Shown here piece by piece: positions 32,475 to 39,823 of a stretch of 62,271 bases of DNA. The position numbers were made by a program, and so were the translations under genes. Within the stretch, counting starts at the first letter, position 1. Every line of letters starts with the position of its first letter. The notes beneath the pieces are model-generated. The model ran no database searches. It was given only the letters and a program-made list of their open reading frames with translations, and had not been told where the DNA came from. The stretch comes from a virus, in the IMG/VR virus record IMGVR_UViG_3300050135_000024, positions 1 to 62,271 of that record. One strand, 5' to 3'.

Positions 32475-33211
32475 GCCGAAAACCCCATTGCTCGCAGCAG
32501 GTCCGATGGCGACTCACGCCGTGCGGCCGCAGCGGGCCTGCCGATGAAGCTCTCCAGCTTGGTCGCGTTGCGGCAGATTAGCTCGATGTCGTCGAAGCGC
32601 TTGCCGGCCTCGTTTACGAATGCGCCTCTTGCCGCACCGTCGATCGCTTCCTGGATCTGCGGCGCCGTGAAGCCTTCGCGCAGCCGACCCTCGATCTTGC
32701 CGCGCCGCTCGGGGCTCAGCTTCGCCTGGGGGTGCCCACATTGCTCTTGCCAGTAGGCGAACAGCTCGCGGACGCCAGTAGTGCTAGCCGTCTTCTCTCG
32801 GGCACGTGGCAAACGCCACTCTGAGACGGCCGGAAACCCTTCGCGGCGGTCCTCGACGCCGAGCCGCACGCGCGCCCGCTGTAGCGTCCGTACGGCGATG
32901 TTCTCGGCCTTCGCTCGTGCCTTGATCTTCCCGCTCGCCACCCATTCGCCGTCGGCGAGCTCACCAGAGAGCCATTGGGCCGCAATGCCACAGTTGTGCC
33001 CAGTTGTGCCCAGTTGTGCCACAGTTGTGCCAGCGGTTGTGCCACTCCCCTGAACCCTCGTGGTGTCCCTCATCGCCTTTCTCGCGTTCTCCGTAATCGC
33101 TCTACTCACTGCTCCACGCTTCCGACTCTTAATGGCGCGTCGCGGTTGAGCCTGACGCTCCGACGATCGCCGCGTCGGGCTCAACTTCGCATTGACCGCT
33201 GAGAACTTCAT
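32471..33211 (-). CDS. replication initiator / replisome organiser-like protein
   Basis: 246 residues from ATG 33211, which overlaps the upstream stop (ATGA); ATG 33073 with GAAAGG is an alternative. Residues 85-135 carry a winged-helix segment (GKIKARAKAENIAVRTLQRA, then SEWRLPR), residues 150-230 a helical domain (RELFAYWQEQCGHPQAKLSP). The gene contains the iteron array at 32991-33043, as phage initiators often encode their own origin. Expected to bind the iterons and recruit the helicase through the next gene product. Confidence 0.6.
   Translation of the reverse strand: MKFSAVNAKLSPTRRSSERQAQPRRAIKSRKRGAVSRAITENARKAMRDTTRVQGSGTTAGTTVAQLGTTGHNCGIAAQWLSGELADGEWVASGKIKARAKAENIAVRTLQRARVRLGVEDRREGFPAVSEWRLPRAREKTASTTGVRELFAYWQEQCGHPQAKLSPERRGKIEGRLREGFTAPQIQEAIDGAARGAFVNEAGKRFDDIELICRNATKLESFIGRPAAAARRESPSDLLRAMGFSA
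32991..33043. repeat. iteron-like array, 5 copies; candidate replication origin
   Basis: CAGTTGTGCC occurs perfectly at 32991, 33001, 33011 and 33022, with a fifth variant (CGGTTGTGCC) at 33034. Spacings are 10, 10, 11 and 12 bases, about one helical turn each. The array lies inside the initiator-like gene, as in lambda ori within O. No AT-rich element sits directly beside it, though 33060-33120 is less GC-rich. Confidence 0.7.
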
Positions 33212-33435
33212 CGGGAACTCGACAGCTTTCCGCAACCAGCGGTTTCGTCTCGACTCCACTCTTCCGGGCCAGGAACGGCAGCATCCGAGCGAGCGATCGC
33301 CTCGTCTCGCTCTGCCACCCACACTTCGACGGCATCAAGCGCGTAGCTCGCTTCGCCGCGCTCGACCGCTCGCTTGACCGCGTCTGCGACATCCTCGGGG
33401 ATGACCCGCTTCTTCGGTAGGCTGCTGCTCGTCAC
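33208..33435 (-). CDS. hypothetical protein, first gene of replication operon
   Basis: 75 residues from GTG 33435 with GGAG six bases upstream. Helical, acidic (EDVADAVKRAVERGEASYAL). Translationally coupled to the initiator. Unknown role, possibly a regulator. Confidence 0.5.
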   Translation of the reverse strand: MTSSSLPKKRVIPEDVADAVKRAVERGEASYALDAVEVWVAERDEAIARSDAAVPGPEEWSRDETAGCGKLSSSR

Positions 33436-33458
33436 GACGACTCCAATTCGTTGTGGCC

Positions 33459-33489
33459 GGGCGCCCGTGTGAGACCGGGCGCCCTTTAT
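33459..33489 (+). terminator. rho-independent-type terminator
   Basis: Two copies of the self-complementary GGGCGCCC (33459-33466 and 33477-33484) pair as an 8-bp stem with a 10-base loop, followed by TTTAT. It sits in the divergent gap between the replication operon and the gene at 33594. Confidence 0.6.
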
Positions 33490-33593
33490 GCGTCTACTGC
33501 GAGACTACTCCGACCCAGGCAAGATGTCAATTGCGTGCGCAACGACCGTCGGGGGCGGCGCAGTCGTGCGACTCGCTGGTAGGCTCAGCAGGC

Positions 33594-34145
33594 ATGACCG
33601 AACTCGAAGATGGCCGAAGCGTTGACCGGCGACTCGATGACCTCGAGCGAGACCTGCGCGACGTTAGGCGCGCGATACATTCAATCAAGGAGAACCAGAT
33701 GTCAGAGCAGGAGCAGTTGGGCGCGCTCGAAACCGCCGTCGCCAAGGTCGGCGAGGACCTCGCGACCACACGAAGCACGTTGCAGGACGAGCTCAACACC
33801 TTGCAGGCGCAGATCAACGCGGGCGAACAGCCAAACCTCGCCAACCTGACTGCGGCCGTGGCCACGCTGGATCCAGCGGTGGAGGCTCTCGCCGCGCTCA
33901 AGCCCGAAGCGGCGCCGGCGCAGCCGACCAGCGAAACCGTTTCCGTGCCGATCGCCGCGAACGGCGAAGGGAGCATCCAGATCCCGCACCCGGTGGCGCA
34001 GGTCACGATCACCACCGGACCAGTTACCGGCACGGCGACGCTTTCCGAAGTCGCAGAAGCCTCGCCGCCCGCAACCACGCTGACCATCGTCGGGGCGTCG
34101 CCCGAATCGACACAGACCGTCGTCCTCTCCATCGCAGCCGAGTAG
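33594..34145 (+). CDS. coiled-coil protein with C-terminal Ig-like domain
   Basis: 183 residues from ATG 33594. A second start, ATG 33699, has the better site (AAGGAG six bases upstream), giving 148 residues; both may be used. Residues 1-105 are coiled coil (RRLDDLERDLRDVRRAIHSI). Residues 115-183 form a strand-rich Ig-like domain with Thr/Val repeats (PVAQVTITTGPVTGTATL). This suggests a virion surface or tail decoration protein expressed from a single-gene unit with its own terminator. Confidence 0.6.
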   Translation: MTELEDGRSVDRRLDDLERDLRDVRRAIHSIKENQMSEQEQLGALETAVAKVGEDLATTRSTLQDELNTLQAQINAGEQPNLANLTAAVATLDPAVEALAALKPEAAPAQPTSETVSVPIAANGEGSIQIPHPVAQVTITTGPVTGTATLSEVAEASPPATTLTIVGASPESTQTVVLSIAAE

Positions 34146-34161
34146 CAAACGTCTGGCGAAT

Positions 34162-34195
34162 CGCCCCCGTCTCTTCACTGGAGGGGACGGGGGCG
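34162..34195 (+). terminator. terminator hairpin, 10-bp stem
   Basis: CGCCCCCGTC pairs perfectly with GACGGGGGCG around a 14-base loop, 16 bases after the stop of the coiled-coil gene. No long T-tract, as is common for GC-rich actinophage terminators. Confidence 0.7.
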
Positions 34196-34399
34196 CGCAG
34201 CTATCATCCGGGCGCTGGCCGGTGTACTGGAGTGGCTACGCCAGGTGACGGCGCGGCAAAGCGGGGACGACCCTTTCTCGGCGCGCTCTTTGGCCCCGCC
34301 GCCTTCTATCGGCTGATCCCCGCGAGCTGGGGGATATCGGACCTGGGGCTGAGAGCGCGCACCACTTCCCCTACGCTGGGCGTCGTGACCACTCCGCAA

Positions 34400-34426
34400 G
34401 GAGCCCGGCACGATTGGCCGGGCTCC
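34400..34426. terminator. terminator-like hairpin, 10-bp stem
   Basis: GGAGCCCGGC and GCCGGGCTCC pair perfectly with a 7-base loop. It lies just beyond the 3' end of the minus-strand HNH gene at 34464, so it can terminate that minus operon. Confidence 0.65.
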
Positions 34427-34463
34427 AGTGCGCTAGGGGGTCGCCATGTGAGGGTTAGGGCTC

Positions 34464-34862
34464 TTAGGCGACCCGCGAAGTCTGTTGTCTGCGCGCCTCG
34501 TCTGCTAGCCAGTGGCACGGACTGCACAGCCAGCGTATCTCCAGCGGCTTGCTGTAGTCGTCGTGATGGGCTTCAAGGCGCACCCCGGCGTTCCCGCAAT
34601 CATCGCAGGCAACAGGGCGGATGATGCGTTTCGCCCTGAGAGCGGCCCGTACGGCTAGGCCGGCTTTGAGCTGCTCCGCAGTAGCACGGACCTTTCTACG
34701 TCGCTCCGGGTGAGCATCGGTCCACCGCTTCGTTAGCCGACGTGTTCGGGCACGGTAGCAGTCCTTGCACTCACCACGTCGCCCATCGCGCGTTTTGGGG
34801 TTGAGGGGAAAGCTATCCAGGGACTTCACTCTCCCGCAAGTTTTGCAAGGCTTTTCAGCCAC
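34464..34862 (-). CDS. HNH-type endonuclease
   Basis: 132 residues from GTG 34862. Residues 5-35 contain CKTCGRVKSLDSF and ECKDCYRAR (zinc pair), residues 80-125 carry ACDDCGNAGVRLEAHHDDYS and WLCSPCHW, the H-H...C-x-x-C-H pattern of HNH nucleases. Homing-type free-standing HNH genes are common in phages. Overlaps the upstream gene by 8 bases. Confidence 0.75.
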   Translation of the reverse strand: MAEKPCKTCGRVKSLDSFPLNPKTRDGRRGECKDCYRARTRRLTKRWTDAHPERRRKVRATAEQLKAGLAVRAALRAKRIIRPVACDDCGNAGVRLEAHHDDYSKPLEIRWLCSPCHWLADEARRQQTSRVA

Positions 34863-35067
34863 TTCGGGCGACCTCCGAAGACTCGGGATCGAAGTAGCCG
34901 CGCTCAGGATCGTCGGCGTCATACACCATCCAGTGCTCCTGGTGGAGACTGCTGTTCAGGCGACGGTGGCGTAGTCGGTCAAGCGCCTCGCCTTTGTCGG
35001 TGCCATAGCTCTGCACGTCGATCGGGTTGCCATCGCGGTAGACGACCGCGAGCGTGTAGTCAGCCAT
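34855..35067 (-). CDS. hypothetical protein
   Basis: 70 residues. TLAVVYRDGNPIDVQSYGT then a helix and HWMVYDADDPERGYFD. Small alpha/beta protein without a recognised family. In one minus-strand unit with the HNH gene. Confidence 0.5.
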   Translation of the reverse strand: MADYTLAVVYRDGNPIDVQSYGTDKGEALDRLRHRRLNSSLHQEHWMVYDADDPERGYFDPESSEVARSG

Positions 35068-35070
35068 CCT

Positions 35071-35331
35071 TCAGCCCTCATGCAGCGCACATACCGACGC
35101 TGCGCGCTCCAGGAGGGGAACAATGTCGCATCGATCCACTGTCTCACGGCGACCGTGACGCCATTCGACCATGTAGTCGCAGCCCTCGTTGGTCGGGCCG
35201 TCCACGACGTGGCCCTGTCGTCCGTCTGGTCGATTCTCCCGGACCGCTTGGCCTATTTCGAACGAAGGCATGGTTTGCTCCTGTAGTTGCTCGGCCAGGA
35301 TGGTCAGTCGCTTTGTGATCTCACTCGCCAT
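35071..35331 (-). CDS. small protein with SH3/KOW-like core
   Basis: 86 residues. An N-terminal helix (TKRLTILAEQLQEQ) precedes FEIGQAVRENRPDGRQGHVV, DYMVEWRHGRRET and DIVPL, the strand order of a small barrel. A second internal ATG lies at 35271. Unknown function. Confidence 0.5.
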   Translation of the reverse strand: MASEITKRLTILAEQLQEQTMPSFEIGQAVRENRPDGRQGHVVDGPTNEGCDYMVEWRHGRRETVDRCDIVPLLERAASVCALHEG

Positions 35332-35334
35332 CCC

Positions 35335-35550
35335 TCAGCCCTCCTGTCCCGCAGGGGCGGCGTGGCCCTCGCAGTATTCCGTCCAGGACTGGCACTGAGG
35401 ACAGATGTTCGTGGAGATATAGAAGGCAGCGACCGCCGCGCTTACATCCTCGCCGCTGAGTGCGGACTCCATCAGGCCGCATAGCTCGTTGAGCTGGCCG
35501 CGAAGCGTGCGGCCGTCGAAGTCGGGTCCCGGGTCTCGGCCTGCCGGCAC
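35335..35550 (-). CDS. small Cys-containing hypothetical protein
   Basis: 71 residues from GTG 35550. Helical N-terminus (LNELCGLMESALSGED) and a C-terminal ICPQCQSWTEYCEGH possible zinc site. Its first 79 bases overlap the 3' end of the next-upstream gene in another frame. Confidence 0.45.
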   Translation of the reverse strand: MPAGRDPGPDFDGRTLRGQLNELCGLMESALSGEDVSAAVAAFYISTNICPQCQSWTEYCEGHAAPAGQEG

Positions 35551-35720
35551 CCGCAGCTAACCGTACGGTCGGGGCGCAACTGGTCCTTGCGCACGATGGT
35601 CTTGTTTCCGCAGTCGCAGAGGCACAGCCAGCGGGAGTGGCGGCCAGTATCCGACGGGCGCGGATTCAGCGCCCAAAGCCTGCCGAACCGCTGGAACGTC
35701 AAGTCGATTCGGGCGGCCAT
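35472..35720 (-). CDS. orphan DNA-binding half of an HNH-type homing protein
   Basis: 82 residues. LTFQRFGRLWALNPRPS and WLCLCDCGNKTIVRKDQLRP then SCGCR match the N-terminal zinc module of phage HNH proteins such as the complete one at 38296-38832. The nuclease half is missing; after SCGC the sequence becomes unrelated. It is probably a decayed or domesticated remnant. Confidence 0.6.
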   Translation of the reverse strand: MAARIDLTFQRFGRLWALNPRPSDTGRHSRWLCLCDCGNKTIVRKDQLRPDRTVSCGCRQAETRDPTSTAARFAASSTSYAA

Positions 35721-35749
35721 TGCTCAAACACCCTACGCTGGGAGGGCCG

Positions 35750-36823
35750 ATGCGTCTGCTGCTGATCCTCGCTAGTAGCGTCATTATGTTTCTGCTCGCC
35801 GGCTGTGGCGCGCACCCCTCGCGCCTTCCCTCCAAGCAGCCAGCGAGCACGAAAGTGTCGAGGCTCGAGCGAACTAACTCAACAACGACAACTTCGCCCA
35901 CGCTCACCTTCTCTGAGCCGAGTGGCCCGAAGTGCGTCACCCGCGTGCCTCCCTCGATGGGCGAATGCGTCCGCCAGGCGATGCAGGCCGAAGGCAAGAA
36001 GCTCGGTCTCGTCACGGCCACGGAGTCGCAGTGCGCGGACTGGTCGCAATGGCAAGGCTGGTATCCACAGACCGCGGGCCTTCATTGCGTCATCATCCAG
36101 GCCGCGTTCGGGCTGAACCAGGAGCCCTCTCTCCGCGAACAGATCCGCGACGCGCGCGACCACGGTCTCCCCTACGGCGTCTATGACTTCGGGGAGCCCG
36201 GCTTCTCCGGCGCCTCAGAGATGGCGTTCACGCACGAGCTCGTGCCTCACGCCCCGTTGGGCTACTGGTTCGACGCCGAGGTGTCCGGCGTGTTCTGGCG
36301 CTCCTGCGAGTTCACCAGCGAGGCGCAGGCTCTCGGCGTCCCGATCTTCGGCGTGTTCTCCTACCCCGGCGGATATGCGGCCGGCGGCGGTGGGCATTGC
36401 GCGGGCTACCTGTGGGCGAGCGAGTGGAATGTCGCCGGCCCGTCGCCGTTCGGCGGCTACCCCGCATCGGCGATCGTGCTCTGGCAATCCTGTGGCACCT
36501 GCTCGCGGTTCGGGGTGACGACAGACCTCGACCAGAACCGGGGGCTGATCGAACTCAACGAGAAACCCCCAAAGCCGAAGCCCAAGCCCAAACCGCCAAG
36601 CCGTGGCCAGCTCAAGCGGCAGCTCCACAGCGACCTCGCGACGCGCACGACACTCCGCGCGCTCGAGGCCAAGCACGACTGCCGCAACCCACCCTTCCAC
36701 CGTCCCCTGCCCGACACGGCCGGCTACCGGCACGCCTGCTACGGCGTGTGGGTCCCGCAAGGCAGGAGCACGGACAAGCAGATCGTCGCCCTCGAACACG
36801 AGCTGAGGCGGGCGCTCGCCTGA
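35750..36823 (+). CDS. GH25-like lysozyme made as a lipoprotein (endolysin)
   Basis: 357 residues from ATG 35750 with GGGAGG nine bases upstream. A lipoprotein signal (RLLLILASSVIMFLLAGCG) has a lipobox ending in Cys19. Residues 85-265 form a GH25-type domain (CADWSQWQGWYP, PYGVYDFGE, WFDAEVSGVFW, where D-A-E is the catalytic acid pair). Residues 270-357 include a KPKPKPKPP linker and a short C-terminal binding module. An exported, lipid-anchored endolysin would need no classical holin to reach the wall; the small membrane proteins downstream may be the timing factors. Confidence 0.75.
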   Translation: MRLLLILASSVIMFLLAGCGAHPSRLPSKQPASTKVSRLERTNSTTTTSPTLTFSEPSGPKCVTRVPPSMGECVRQAMQAEGKKLGLVTATESQCADWSQWQGWYPQTAGLHCVIIQAAFGLNQEPSLREQIRDARDHGLPYGVYDFGEPGFSGASEMAFTHELVPHAPLGYWFDAEVSGVFWRSCEFTSEAQALGVPIFGVFSYPGGYAAGGGGHCAGYLWASEWNVAGPSPFGGYPASAIVLWQSCGTCSRFGVTTDLDQNRGLIELNEKPPKPKPKPKPPSRGQLKRQLHSDLATRTTLRALEAKHDCRNPPFHRPLPDTAGYRHACYGVWVPQGRSTDKQIVALEHELRRALA

Positions 36824-37035
36824 TGTTCATGGTCGTGGCGCGGGTCGAGATGCCGTTGGAGTCCTCGAGGCTCAAGGACTACTGGATCGACCCGGATGGG
36901 ACACCGCGATGCGAGGACGTGCCAGCCACCACGCGCGTCCACTACGGCCCGTTCGGCAGCGAGAGCGACGCGGCCGAGTATGCGCGGGTGGTCGATGGAC
37001 GCGTGCACGAGCTGGTGCTGCCGGTGACGGCCTGA
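36823..37035 (+). CDS. small hypothetical protein
   Basis: 70 residues, start overlapping the lysozyme stop (TGATG). Compact alpha/beta with VHYGPFGSESDAAEYARVVD. Might be a lysis accessory, from position only. Confidence 0.55.
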   Translation: MFMVVARVEMPLESSRLKDYWIDPDGTPRCEDVPATTRVHYGPFGSESDAAEYARVVDGRVHELVLPVTA

Positions 37036-37289
37036 TGGGCGACGGCTTCAGCTTGGCTCTTGCGTTCGATCGCAGCGGCGCAGACGATCACCCGTTCGTC
37101 ATGGGCGTAGAGGTCGGCCGGCTGTGGGAGATGCTAAAGGACCCGGAGGGCTTCGAGCAGACGATCCACAGCGAGAACGTGGAGATGGTCATGCGGATCC
37201 AGGAGGCCACGGGCCGCGATATGCGCATCGAGGACCATGACGATGAGTGGTGCTTCCTGATCGTCGAGCCCGCCGAGGTCATCGCCTGA
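37035..37289 (+). CDS. small acidic hypothetical protein
   Basis: 84 residues. LAFDRSGADDHPFVMGVEVG, then helical, with a DDEWCFLIVEPAE C-terminal strand. TGATG overlap with the upstream gene. No family recognised. A 16-codon open frame beginning at 37289 follows and I do not call it. Confidence 0.55.
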   Translation: MGDGFSLALAFDRSGADDHPFVMGVEVGRLWEMLKDPEGFEQTIHSENVEMVMRIQEATGRDMRIEDHDDEWCFLIVEPAEVIA

Positions 37290-37338
37290 TGGGCAAGAGC
37301 ACCAGCTGCATGCGGTGCGGCGCTCTACGCCCTGAGTA

Positions 37339-37436
37339 GCGCCCGGCGGCTTGCCAGACCGCGACCGGTTCCCAGGGTCGCCGACTCTTTCGGGGTCCAG
37401 TACGAGCGGTGCCCCAGGCATCTGAGCTACAGGCGC
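37339..37436 (-). ncRNA. tRNA-like fragment (degenerate)
   Basis: Read on the minus strand it starts with a 7-base arm GCGCCTG, then TAGCTCAG with a GCTC/GGGC D-like stem, and ends with GCGGT-CTGGCAA-GCCGC followed directly by CGGGCGC, which pairs with the first arm. The T arm is absent, and the 50 bases between D-like and anticodon-like arms are unexplained. It may be a decayed or highly derived tRNA, or coincidence. Confidence 0.25.
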
Positions 37437-37547
37437 GCATCCGATCCTACCGGCCCGGCCCGTCGCCTTCGCCTCATCGATAGCCAGAGCGCCCCCGGCA
37501 ACCACCTCGCCGGGGGCGCCGACCCACCAAGGAGATCTGACCTCCCG

Positions 37548-38000
37548 ATGAGCAATCCCAAAGGGCTACATCAGCAGAAGCTACCTAAACCCTCTAGTTC
37601 TGGACCTGGGCGGGGGCGCGTCGTGACCCCGCAGCCTGCGCCTGGGGGAGGCGAGATGGAGACCGACCGCGAACGCGAGGACAAGGCCAAGCAGCTCGCT
37701 TATGAGCGCGGCCGGCGTGAGCAGCAGGTCGATAGCCGCCTTGATGGCCATGACAGGCATCTGAAGGCGATCAACGGATCGATCGAGCGAGGCGCCAAGG
37801 CAACCGAGCGGGTCGAGGACAAGGTGGACAAACTTTCCGAGCAGCTCCGTGTCGAGGGCGCCGTCTCGCGTGCCCTGGCGGAGCAGGCAACGAAGGCGAT
37901 CCAGAAACAGGTCTCCACCCGGGACTTCCGGATCGGCGTAGCAACAGTGGTCATCATGCTGCTCGGCGTGATCGTGGCGCTCATCGCGGCGGTGCACTGA
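37548..38000 (+). CDS. coiled-coil protein with C-terminal membrane anchor
   Basis: 150 residues behind AAGGAG. A basic, Pro/Gly-rich N-terminus is followed by a coiled coil (HLKAINGSIERGAKATERVE) and one C-terminal transmembrane segment (VVIMLLGVIVALIAAVH). Near the lysozyme, this layout fits holin-like or lysis-associated actinophage proteins. Confidence 0.6.
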   Translation: MSNPKGLHQQKLPKPSSSGPGRGRVVTPQPAPGGGEMETDREREDKAKQLAYERGRREQQVDSRLDGHDRHLKAINGSIERGAKATERVEDKVDKLSEQLRVEGAVSRALAEQATKAIQKQVSTRDFRIGVATVVIMLLGVIVALIAAVH

Positions 38001-38080
38001 TGGAGCGCCGAGGGTTCCTCACGGCCGGCCTGATCATCGTGTTGTTGACCGTCATCGTCGCCGCGGCCCACACCGGCTGA
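38000..38080 (+). CDS. 26-residue single-pass membrane peptide
   Basis: Starts on the last base of the upstream stop. Basic residues (ERRG) then one membrane helix (LTAGLIIVLLTVIVAAA). Tiny hydrophobic proteins of this type can act as holin partners. Confidence 0.5.
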   Translation: MERRGFLTAGLIIVLLTVIVAAAHTG

Positions 38081-38238
38081 CTCGGAGGGAGATATGGCAC
38101 TCATCCTGGCGGGTTCTTTCGCGTAGCTCCGTGTTGGCCGAGTTGACGATCATTGCAGGCAAGCGGCGTGGAGATCCCAAAGACCCCGCGTGAGCAGGCG
38201 CGGATACCGCCCCCTGCCGCGCCGATGCCCGAGAAGCC

Positions 38239-38295
38239 GTGACACCGCTGCTGTTCCACTGGCCGCACTGGACCTACTCGGTGTCGTGGCTCTGG
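38239..38295 (+). other. 5' remnant of a gene interrupted by HNH insertion
   Basis: GTG 38239 follows a 24-codon frame (38168-38242) with a GTGA overlap and begins with an aromatic, membrane-like sequence (LLFHWPHWTYSVSWLW), consistent with neighbouring membrane-protein genes. The minus-strand HNH gene begins at 38296 and the frame loses coding character. I infer that the HNH insertion truncated this gene. Confidence 0.35.
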
Positions 38296-38832
38296 CTACC
38301 GGGCGTACTTCCACTCGGATCGCGGCCGGCGATTCGCGTTCTGCTCGTGAATGGTCGCCCAGCGCACATTCCCAGGTTCATACCCGCGCTTGCCGTCGAT
38401 CCGGTCGAGCGAATACGTCGAGCGGGGAGCGTCGGACGGACCGCCTGGCCGCGGACCTATATGCGCAAAGAACGCCTCGAACGAGTGCATCCACTCTGCG
38501 CAGACCGTGATTCCGCGGCCACCGTAGAGGTAGAACTTCTTGTCGTTCGGATTACAGCAGCGGTTCTTCATATGCTGCCATGCCCGGTACTCGGGGGTGC
38601 CCTTCTGGCCGTGAGTCCGCGCCGATGGTTTGGGACGCCGCCGCGACTCCGCCAGAAGACAGCCGCAGCTTTTGGCGAGCCCCCTCTTGATGTTCTGCGC
38701 GTTGTTCTCCGTGGCGTTGCCGCAGTCGCATATGCAAGCGTAGTAGCGCTGGCCGTTGCGGTCCGGGGCGTCCCCCACAACCTCAAGACGGCCTGAACGC
38801 AGGCCGATTGGAGCGGGTAGCTTGGGCTTCAT
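38296..38832 (-). CDS. HNH-type homing endonuclease
   Basis: 178 residues. N-terminal zinc module (GRLEVVGDAPDRNGQRYYAC, CDCGN, SCGCL) followed by THGQKGTPEYRAWQHMKNRC, YGGRGITVCAEW, and a C-terminal SLDRIDGKRGYEPGNVRWAT, the signature of free-standing phage HNH homing proteins. It runs opposite to the lysis genes and seems to have inserted between two membrane-protein genes. Confidence 0.85.
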   Translation of the reverse strand: MKPKLPAPIGLRSGRLEVVGDAPDRNGQRYYACICDCGNATENNAQNIKRGLAKSCGCLLAESRRRPKPSARTHGQKGTPEYRAWQHMKNRCCNPNDKKFYLYGGRGITVCAEWMHSFEAFFAHIGPRPGGPSDAPRSTYSLDRIDGKRGYEPGNVRWATIHEQNANRRPRSEWKYAR

Positions 38833-38854
38833 TGGTCAACAAATTGTACATGCC

Positions 38855-39154
38855 GTGAGCGATCAGTGGCTCCAGCCAGACTCCTACAACTTCTGGAGCA
38901 GCGGCTGGGGCGAATCGCTGCTGGAGATCGTCAAGGTCGGCATCCTGTTCCTGCTGCTGCGCCCCCTCTACCGGCGTCTGACGAAGCACCTGGAATGCCA
39001 CGTCGACGGCTGCACGCACATCGGGTATCCAGTCCACGGGACGGGCTATCGGGCTTGCCACGTCGCCGGCCATCACCCAGGGATCAAGCACAAGCCGGGC
39101 GAGGCGATCACGGCCGAGCACATCGCCCAGGCGCACGCCGACGCACGCCGATGA
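38855..39154 (+). CDS. membrane protein with Cys/His tail
   Basis: 99 residues from GTG 38855. One transmembrane segment (LLEIVKVGILFLLLRPLY) and a C-terminal domain with CHVDGCTHIGYPVHGTGYRAC and HVAGHH, a zinc-like module seen in actinophage membrane proteins near lysis genes. Its C-terminal helix (AEHIAQAHADAR) is soluble. Confidence 0.6.
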   Translation: MSDQWLQPDSYNFWSSGWGESLLEIVKVGILFLLLRPLYRRLTKHLECHVDGCTHIGYPVHGTGYRACHVAGHHPGIKHKPGEAITAEHIAQAHADARR

Positions 39155-39456
39155 CCCCGCTCGAGCTGGCGTTCCTCGCGGCCGCCGCCATGATCGTCCA
39201 AGACACCGTGGCTGTCGTGATGGTCCAGGCAGAGGCGAAGAATCTCGGTTGGACCGCGGGCTTCATGGACGCGATTGGCTGGCTCGTCGCGTTCGTGTCG
39301 CTGCGGATCTCGATCACCTCCCACGGAGCGGGCGAGATCGAGGCCGTGGTGCTCGTCTCCGTCGCCAACGTCCTCGGGACGAAGCTCGGCCAGGTGACCG
39401 GCAAGCGGTTCCTGCGAGAGAAGACTCGCGTGAGCCCAGGCGACCCGCGCCGATGA
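39151..39456 (+). CDS. multi-pass membrane protein
   Basis: 101 residues with three hydrophobic segments (ELAFLAAAAMIVQDTVAVVM, FMDAIGWLVAFVSL, AVVLVSVANVLGTKLG). The pattern L-A-A-x-A...Q-D-T...V-Q-A-E-A recurs in actinophage membrane proteins close to endolysin genes, so it is a holin candidate. Confidence 0.6.
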   Translation: MTPLELAFLAAAAMIVQDTVAVVMVQAEAKNLGWTAGFMDAIGWLVAFVSLRISITSHGAGEIEAVVLVSVANVLGTKLGQVTGKRFLREKTRVSPGDPRR

Positions 39457-39614
39457 GGCTCGTCTCATCCTGGGGGGAAGCTGTCGAGGTCGTGGCCTGT
39501 ATAGCGGGGCTCATCGGTCTCCGTCTGCATATAAGCTGTAACGAGATTCGCTGTATCAGGCGGGAACTCTCGCCGACTGGGTTCTGTCGAAGACATCAAC
39601 CGAAAGGAACGTGA
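39453..39614 (+). CDS. small membrane-associated protein
   Basis: 53 residues, ATGA overlap upstream. Hydrophobic segment AVEVVACIAGLIGLRLHIS and a Cys-rich tail (CNEIRC, GFCRRH). Unknown role. Confidence 0.5.
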   Translation: MRLVSSWGEAVEVVACIAGLIGLRLHISCNEIRCIRRELSPTGFCRRHQPKGT

Positions 39615-39616
39615 CC

Positions 39617-39823
39617 GTGCCACTCTCAAGCCTTGAGGCAGCGCTCGCGGCTCTCATCGTCGGTATCGGCAACGCCGTCGTCGCCCTCGGAGTGATCGGG
39701 GTCGAACAGGCGACGACCCTGGAGTCCACGATCGTCGGCGTGATCGCCGGGATCTTCGTGCTCGCCAACGCAGTGATCCACTCGGGGGTCTCGCGAGCGA
39801 CCAGCAAGGACGCGAGCGAGTAG
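39617..39823 (+). CDS. two-segment membrane protein, holin candidate
   Basis: 68 residues from GTG 39617 with AAAGGA ten bases upstream (GTG 39611 possible). Two hydrophobic segments (AALIVGIGNAVVALGVIGV and IVGVIAGIFVLANAVI) with a short turn and a polar tail, the layout of class II holins. Confidence 0.6.
   Translation: MPLSSLEAALAALIVGIGNAVVALGVIGVEQATTLESTIVGVIAGIFVLANAVIHSGVSRATSKDASE

Larger units (their letters stand above)
34146..34463. other. intergenic region with two hairpins
   Basis: About 320 bases downstream of the coiled-coil gene. It holds the terminator at 34162-34195 and the hairpin at 34400-34426. Short open frames here (for example 34232-34624) lack codon structure and ribosome sites, so I call none. 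Confidence 0.5.

Noticed and set aside
32991-33043. CRISPR-like short repeats
   Set aside because: Units are 10 bp and contiguous without spacers, inside a coding gene; an iteron array fits better.
34232-34624. 130-residue plus-strand frame
   Set aside because: No ribosome site, runs across a hairpin and antisense to the HNH gene, and has a composition typical of non-coding frames.
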